Shown: piece after piece, positions 6,887 to 9,321 of the stretch
Numbering within the stretch: position 1 is the stretch's first letter
Layout: each line of letters opens with the position of its first letter
Notes under the pieces: model-generated
What the model was told of the DNA's origin: nothing
Seen by the model: only the letters and a program-made list of their open reading frames with translations
Database searches by the model: none
Source of the DNA: CAIODY01 sp041192505
GTDB taxonomy: Bacteria; Bacteroidota; Bacteroidia; Chitinophagales; CAIODY01
NCBI GenBank assembly: GCA_041192505.1
Contig: JBEEMV010000015.1
Location: 1-9,321, forward strand
DNA: 9,321 nt
Reading direction: 5' to 3'
Program-made: the position numbers and the translations under genes

Positions 6887-6987
6887 AGTATTTAATGAAT
6901 AGCAAAATAATTAATTATTAATGATACTAACGAACCTATTCAAATAAATATTTCTTTACCCAATATTTGGTAGTATTTAACTGAATA
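6886..6987. repeat. Pair of near-identical 16/17-nt direct repeats in the divergent intergenic region
   Basis: tagtatttaatgaata (6886-6901) recurs as tagtatttaactgaata (6971-6987), differing by one inserted base, 85 nt apart. The first copy begins at the start codon of the secreted-protein gene; the second lies just upstream of the promoter box of the transferase gene. They could be binding sites of a shared regulator or chance in AT-rich DNA. Confidence 0.35.
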
Positions 6988-7002
6988 ATAATTTTATATT
7001 TG
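6967..7002 (+). promoter_or_regulatory. Putative Bacteroidota-type promoter of the polysaccharide operon
   Basis: TATATTTG (6995-7002) is an exact match to the Bacteroidota -7 box TAnnTTTG. The nearest upstream TTG (6967-6969) could serve as the -33 element, but the 25-nt spacing is somewhat longer than usual. Transcription would begin near 7009, leaving a leader of about 12 nt if translation starts at TTG 7021, or about 51 nt if it starts at ATG 7060. Confidence 0.6.
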
Positions 7003-7020
7003 CGCCAATAAAACTAAGTA

Positions 7021-8115
7021 TTGAATTTCATACATCAAATAAAGGATTCACATTTTGCAATGCCAGCTTTGGCATTTGTATTTGCATTTATAATCACTTA
7101 CATCAGTATTCCTTCTATCATACAAGTGGCAAAAATAAAGCACTTGTTTGATGAGCCTGATAGTAGAAAATTGCATAAAAGCAAAGTGCCAACATTAGGC
7201 GGTTTAGCTATATTTGCTGGGTCATCTATTGCCGCTTTATTATTTTGCGATTTTACCAAATTTGCCGATTTACAATATTTAATGGCAGCTATGATTATTC
7301 TTTTTTTCTTAGGAATAAAAGATGATATTATCATACTTTCAGCCACCACAAAATTTATTGGTCAATTTATAGCGGCATTTGTATTGGTGTGGTTGGGTGA
7401 TATTAGACTAACTTCATTTGGTGGCGTTTTTGGAATTTATAATTTGAACTATGAGTTTAGTATTATTTTTTCTGTATTCACTATTGTAGTAATTGTAAAT
7501 TCTTTTAATTTAATTGATGGTATTGATGGTTTGGCTGGAACAATTAGTTTCATTGTTATTTCAGCATACGCTGCTTGGTTTTATCATGTTGGTGAGTCAG
7601 CTAATCAATTGTTTATTTTTTCATTGGCAGTTATGGGTGGTTTATTAGCATTTTTAAGATTTAATATTACACCAGCCAGAATATTTATGGGTGATACCGG
7701 CTCATTACTAATGGGAACTATAATTTCAGTTTTAACTTTAGAATTTATTAACTTGAATCATGTAAATGATACAAGTCATCGCCTACATACTGCACCAGTT
7801 CTAGCATTTGGTATACTCATTATTCCGTTATATGATTTGTTGAGAGTTTTTTCTGTTAGAATCATAAGAAAAAAATCTCCCTTTCATGCCGATAAAATTC
7901 ATGTTCATCATAAATTATTAGATTTGGGGATGACACATTTACAAGCCACATTTACACTTGGTTTTACTAATGTATTGTTCATCATATTTATATTTATTTT
8001 TCAAGAATATAATGTAACATTATTAATGCTATCAATTTTATTTATTGCCAGCATACTTACAATTTTACTTTGGGCTTTAAACAAATACAAACAAAAGATA
8101 AATGTCAAAAATTAA
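7021..8115 (+). CDS. WecA/MraY-family undecaprenyl-phosphate sugar-1-phosphate transferase
   Basis: This polytopic inner-membrane enzyme moves a HexNAc-1-phosphate from a UDP-sugar to undecaprenyl phosphate, the first step of many O-antigen, capsule or teichoic-type glycans. Motifs (numbered from TTG 7021): DEPDSRKLHKSKVPTLGG (44-61); KDD (100-102), the Mg-binding acidic pair; NSFNLIDGIDGLAG (160-173); ARIFMGDTGS (219-228) with catalytic-region Asp225; and the cytoplasmic His motif HADKIHVHHKL (289-299), typical of the WecA side of the family rather than MraY. About ten hydrophobic helices are visible. The start is uncertain: TTG 7021 gives 364 residues, while the in-frame ATG at 7060 (MPALAFVFAFII) gives 351, begins directly before helix 1 and has AAGG about 14 nt upstream. 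The stop overlaps the next gene by 14 nt. The sugar donor cannot be read from sequence. Confidence 0.9.
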   Translation: MNFIHQIKDSHFAMPALAFVFAFIITYISIPSIIQVAKIKHLFDEPDSRKLHKSKVPTLGGLAIFAGSSIAALLFCDFTKFADLQYLMAAMIILFFLGIKDDIIILSATTKFIGQFIAAFVLVWLGDIRLTSFGGVFGIYNLNYEFSIIFSVFTIVVIVNSFNLIDGIDGLAGTISFIVISAYAAWFYHVGESANQLFIFSLAVMGGLLAFLRFNITPARIFMGDTGSLLMGTIISVLTLEFINLNHVNDTSHRLHTAPVLAFGILIIPLYDLLRVFSVRIIRKKSPFHADKIHVHHKLLDLGMTHLQATFTLGFTNVLFIIFIFIFQEYNVTLLMLSILFIASILTILLWALNKYKQKINVKN

Positions 8116-9109
8116 ATTTGCCATAATTGGATTAGGGCATATTGGAAAGCGTCATGCTGAAATGGTTCGTAAAAACGACCATTGCGAATTAGTAGCTGCA
8201 ATTGATGTAAATGATGAATTGAAAAATTTTGTTGATTCAGAATACAAAGTACCTTTCTTTAAAACTTTAGATGATTTTTTTGCATCGGGCATTAAAGCTG
8301 ATGTGGTAAATGTTTGTACGCCAAATGGATTTCATGCTGCACATGCTGTAAAAGCTTTAGAAAACGCTTGCCATGTAGTAGTTGAAAAACCAATGGGGCT
8401 TACAAAAGCCGAATGCGAACAAGTAATTTATAAATCATTACAAGCTCATAAACAAGTATTTTGTGTCATGCAAAATCGTTATAGTCCGCCATCGGCTTGG
8501 CTAAAACAAATAATTGATGAAGAACGATTAGGCAAAATATTCATGGTTCAAATAAATTGTTATTGGAATAGGGATGAACGCTATTATAAAAAAGGTGGTT
8601 GGAAGGGAACTTTAGATTTAGATGGTGGTCCGTTATTCACACAATTCAGTCATTTTTTAGATATTATGTATTGGGTTTTTGGCGATATAAAAGATGTAAA
8701 TGCACGATTCAATAATTTTAATCATGCTTACACACCCTTTGAAGATAGCGGCTCGGTAAGTTTTAATTTTATAAATGGTGGCATGGGAATTTTAAATTAT
8801 TCTACCAGCATGTGGGATAAAAATTTAGAAAGTAGCATGACAGTGATAGGAGAGAAGGGGAGCATAAAAGTTGGCGGACAATACATGGATGTGGTAGAAT
8901 ATTGCCATGTAAAAGATTATACAATGCCTACTTTACCGCCTTGCAATCCACCCAATGATTATGGTCAATACAAAGGCAGTGCAGCCAATCATCACTTTGT
9001 AATTGAAAATGTGGTAGATACTTTAACAGGAAAATCAACAGCAACTACTAATGCTTTAGAAGGATTAAAAGTGGTTGAAATTATTGAACGAATTTATGCT
9101 TTGAAATAA
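8102..9109 (+). CDS. Gfo/Idh/MocA family NAD(P)-dependent sugar dehydrogenase, WlbA/WbpB-like
   Basis: This 335-residue cytosolic oxidoreductase has an N-terminal Rossmann fold: dinucleotide motif GLGHIGKRH (10-18), acidic Asp35 at the end of strand 2, VNVCTPNGFHAAHA (69-82) and the family EKP motif (95-97). The C-terminal substrate domain has RDERYYKKGGWKGT (157-170) then LDGGPLFTQFSHFLDIMYW (173-191), with the conserved His184 and Asp187. The R..YY....W.GT...DGG layout resembles WlbA/WbpB, which oxidise UDP-N-acetylglucosaminuronate at C3 on the way to diamino-uronic acids. That substrate is an inference from resemblance and context. Its start overlaps the end of the transferase gene by 14 nt and its stop is 2 nt before the amidotransferase gene, so the three are probably translationally coupled. 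Length is normal for the family. Confidence 0.9.
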   Translation: MSKIKFAIIGLGHIGKRHAEMVRKNDHCELVAAIDVNDELKNFVDSEYKVPFFKTLDDFFASGIKADVVNVCTPNGFHAAHAVKALENACHVVVEKPMGLTKAECEQVIYKSLQAHKQVFCVMQNRYSPPSAWLKQIIDEERLGKIFMVQINCYWNRDERYYKKGGWKGTLDLDGGPLFTQFSHFLDIMYWVFGDIKDVNARFNNFNHAYTPFEDSGSVSFNFINGGMGILNYSTSMWDKNLESSMTVIGEKGSIKVGGQYMDVVEYCHVKDYTMPTLPPCNPPNDYGQYKGSAANHHFVIENVVDTLTGKSTATTNALEGLKVVEIIERIYALK

Positions 9110-9111
9110 AT

Positions 9112-9321
9112 ATGTGTGGCATTGCAGGAATTATTAATAAAAACAATACGCCTGTATTATCCGCCGATATTCAAAAAATTACAAAAGCCGCTGCTCATCG
9201 AGGAAACGATGACAGCGGTTTTTTTTATCATCAAAATTTTGCATTTGGTCATCAGCGATTATCCATTATTGATTTATCGGAAAATGGAAAACAACCCATG
9301 CAATATTTAGGTAGATATACC
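9112..9321 (+). CDS. asnB: Asparagine-synthase-type glutamine amidotransferase, N-terminal part (3' partial)
   Basis: An open frame from ATG 9112 runs 70 codons to the window edge without a stop. It begins MCGIAGIINK, the hallmark of a class II (Ntn) glutaminase domain, with Cys2 as the nucleophile after Met removal. HRGNDDSGFF (29-38) and FGHQRLSIIDLSENGKQPM (45-63) follow, with Arg49 in the glutamine-binding RLSIIDL motif. The usual family motif is HRGPDD; here Pro is replaced by Asn32. The enzyme takes ammonia from glutamine and, through an ATP-dependent synthase domain beyond the window, amidates a carboxylate. In polysaccharide loci such proteins often amidate uronic acids rather than aspartate; the 2-nt gap to the sugar dehydrogenase favours that here, though plain asparagine synthesis cannot be excluded. 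A different-frame open stretch at 9116-9310 is only a shadow. Confidence 0.9.
   Translation, partial: MCGIAGIINKNNTPVLSADIQKITKAAAHRGNDDSGFFYHQNFAFGHQRLSIIDLSENGKQPMQYLGRYT

Noticed and set aside
6941..6948. Minus-strand TTTATTTG as the promoter of the secreted-protein gene
   Set aside because: One mismatch to TAnnTTTG, and the only nearby TTG is just 12 nt upstream, too close for a -33 element. Possible but not supported.
7098..7349. 83-codon minus-strand frame opposite the transferase gene
   Set aside because: Antisense shadow of a well-supported membrane enzyme, with no independent evidence.
9116..9310. 64-codon plus-strand frame at the window end
   Set aside because: It is out of frame with the asparagine-synthase-type gene from ATG 9112, whose MCGIAGI and RLSIIDL motifs show which frame is real.

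Overview
The window looks like chromosomal DNA of an AT-rich member of the Bacteroidota, probably a Chitinophagales or Sphingobacteriales type. The evidence is a tandem exbD-exbD-tonB arrangement, a large secreted protein ending in a CHU_C / type B type IX secretion sorting domain, a TAnnTTTG promoter box, A-rich leaders instead of strong Shine-Dalgarno sites, and the short GreA-like protein that is common in this phylum. The assignment rests on motif recognition, not on a search.

Layout. (1) Positions 1-1507 (+) hold the end of a TonB energisation operon: the tail of a first ExbD, a complete second ExbD and TonB, closed by a clear intrinsic terminator at 1531-1570. (2) Positions 1601-2083 (+) encode a GreA/GreB-like transcription factor homologue. 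(3) Positions 2084-2272 lie between convergent genes and carry two different repeat elements. (4) Positions 6886-2273 (-) hold a 901-residue type IX secretion cargo protein followed after 18 nt by an SF1 helicase of the SMUBP2/IGHMBP2 type. (5) Positions 6887-7020 form a divergent promoter region. (6) Positions 7021-9321 (+) hold a tightly packed surface-polysaccharide module: a WecA/MraY-type polyprenyl-phosphate sugar-phosphate transferase, a Gfo/Idh/MocA sugar dehydrogenase resembling WlbA/WbpB (14-nt overlap), and the start of an asparagine-synthase-type amidotransferase (2-nt gap) that runs off the window. No stretch of more than 300 bases lacks a gene.

How the parts fit. ExbD/TonB drives outer-membrane uptake. 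The last three genes plausibly start a glycan on undecaprenyl phosphate, oxidise a nucleotide sugar and amidate a sugar acid, as in O-antigen or capsule loci. The 901-residue protein is exported to the surface. The helicase and the GreA-like protein are cytosolic nucleic-acid proteins.

The most interesting signal is a family of short palindromic repeats (ccctctcc-nnn-ggagaggg followed by a tggggtgagg-like tail). Four copies occur within about 1.85 kb. One is intergenic, and three lie inside coding sequence without breaking the frame: one in the GreA-like gene and two in tandem in the helicase. All three coding copies are in the same orientation and the same reading frame relative to their gene, and each adds a peptide of the form (S/T)PSxxExxGVR at an interdomain linker. 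This resembles the protein-coding palindromic elements of Rickettsia, but in a different phylum.
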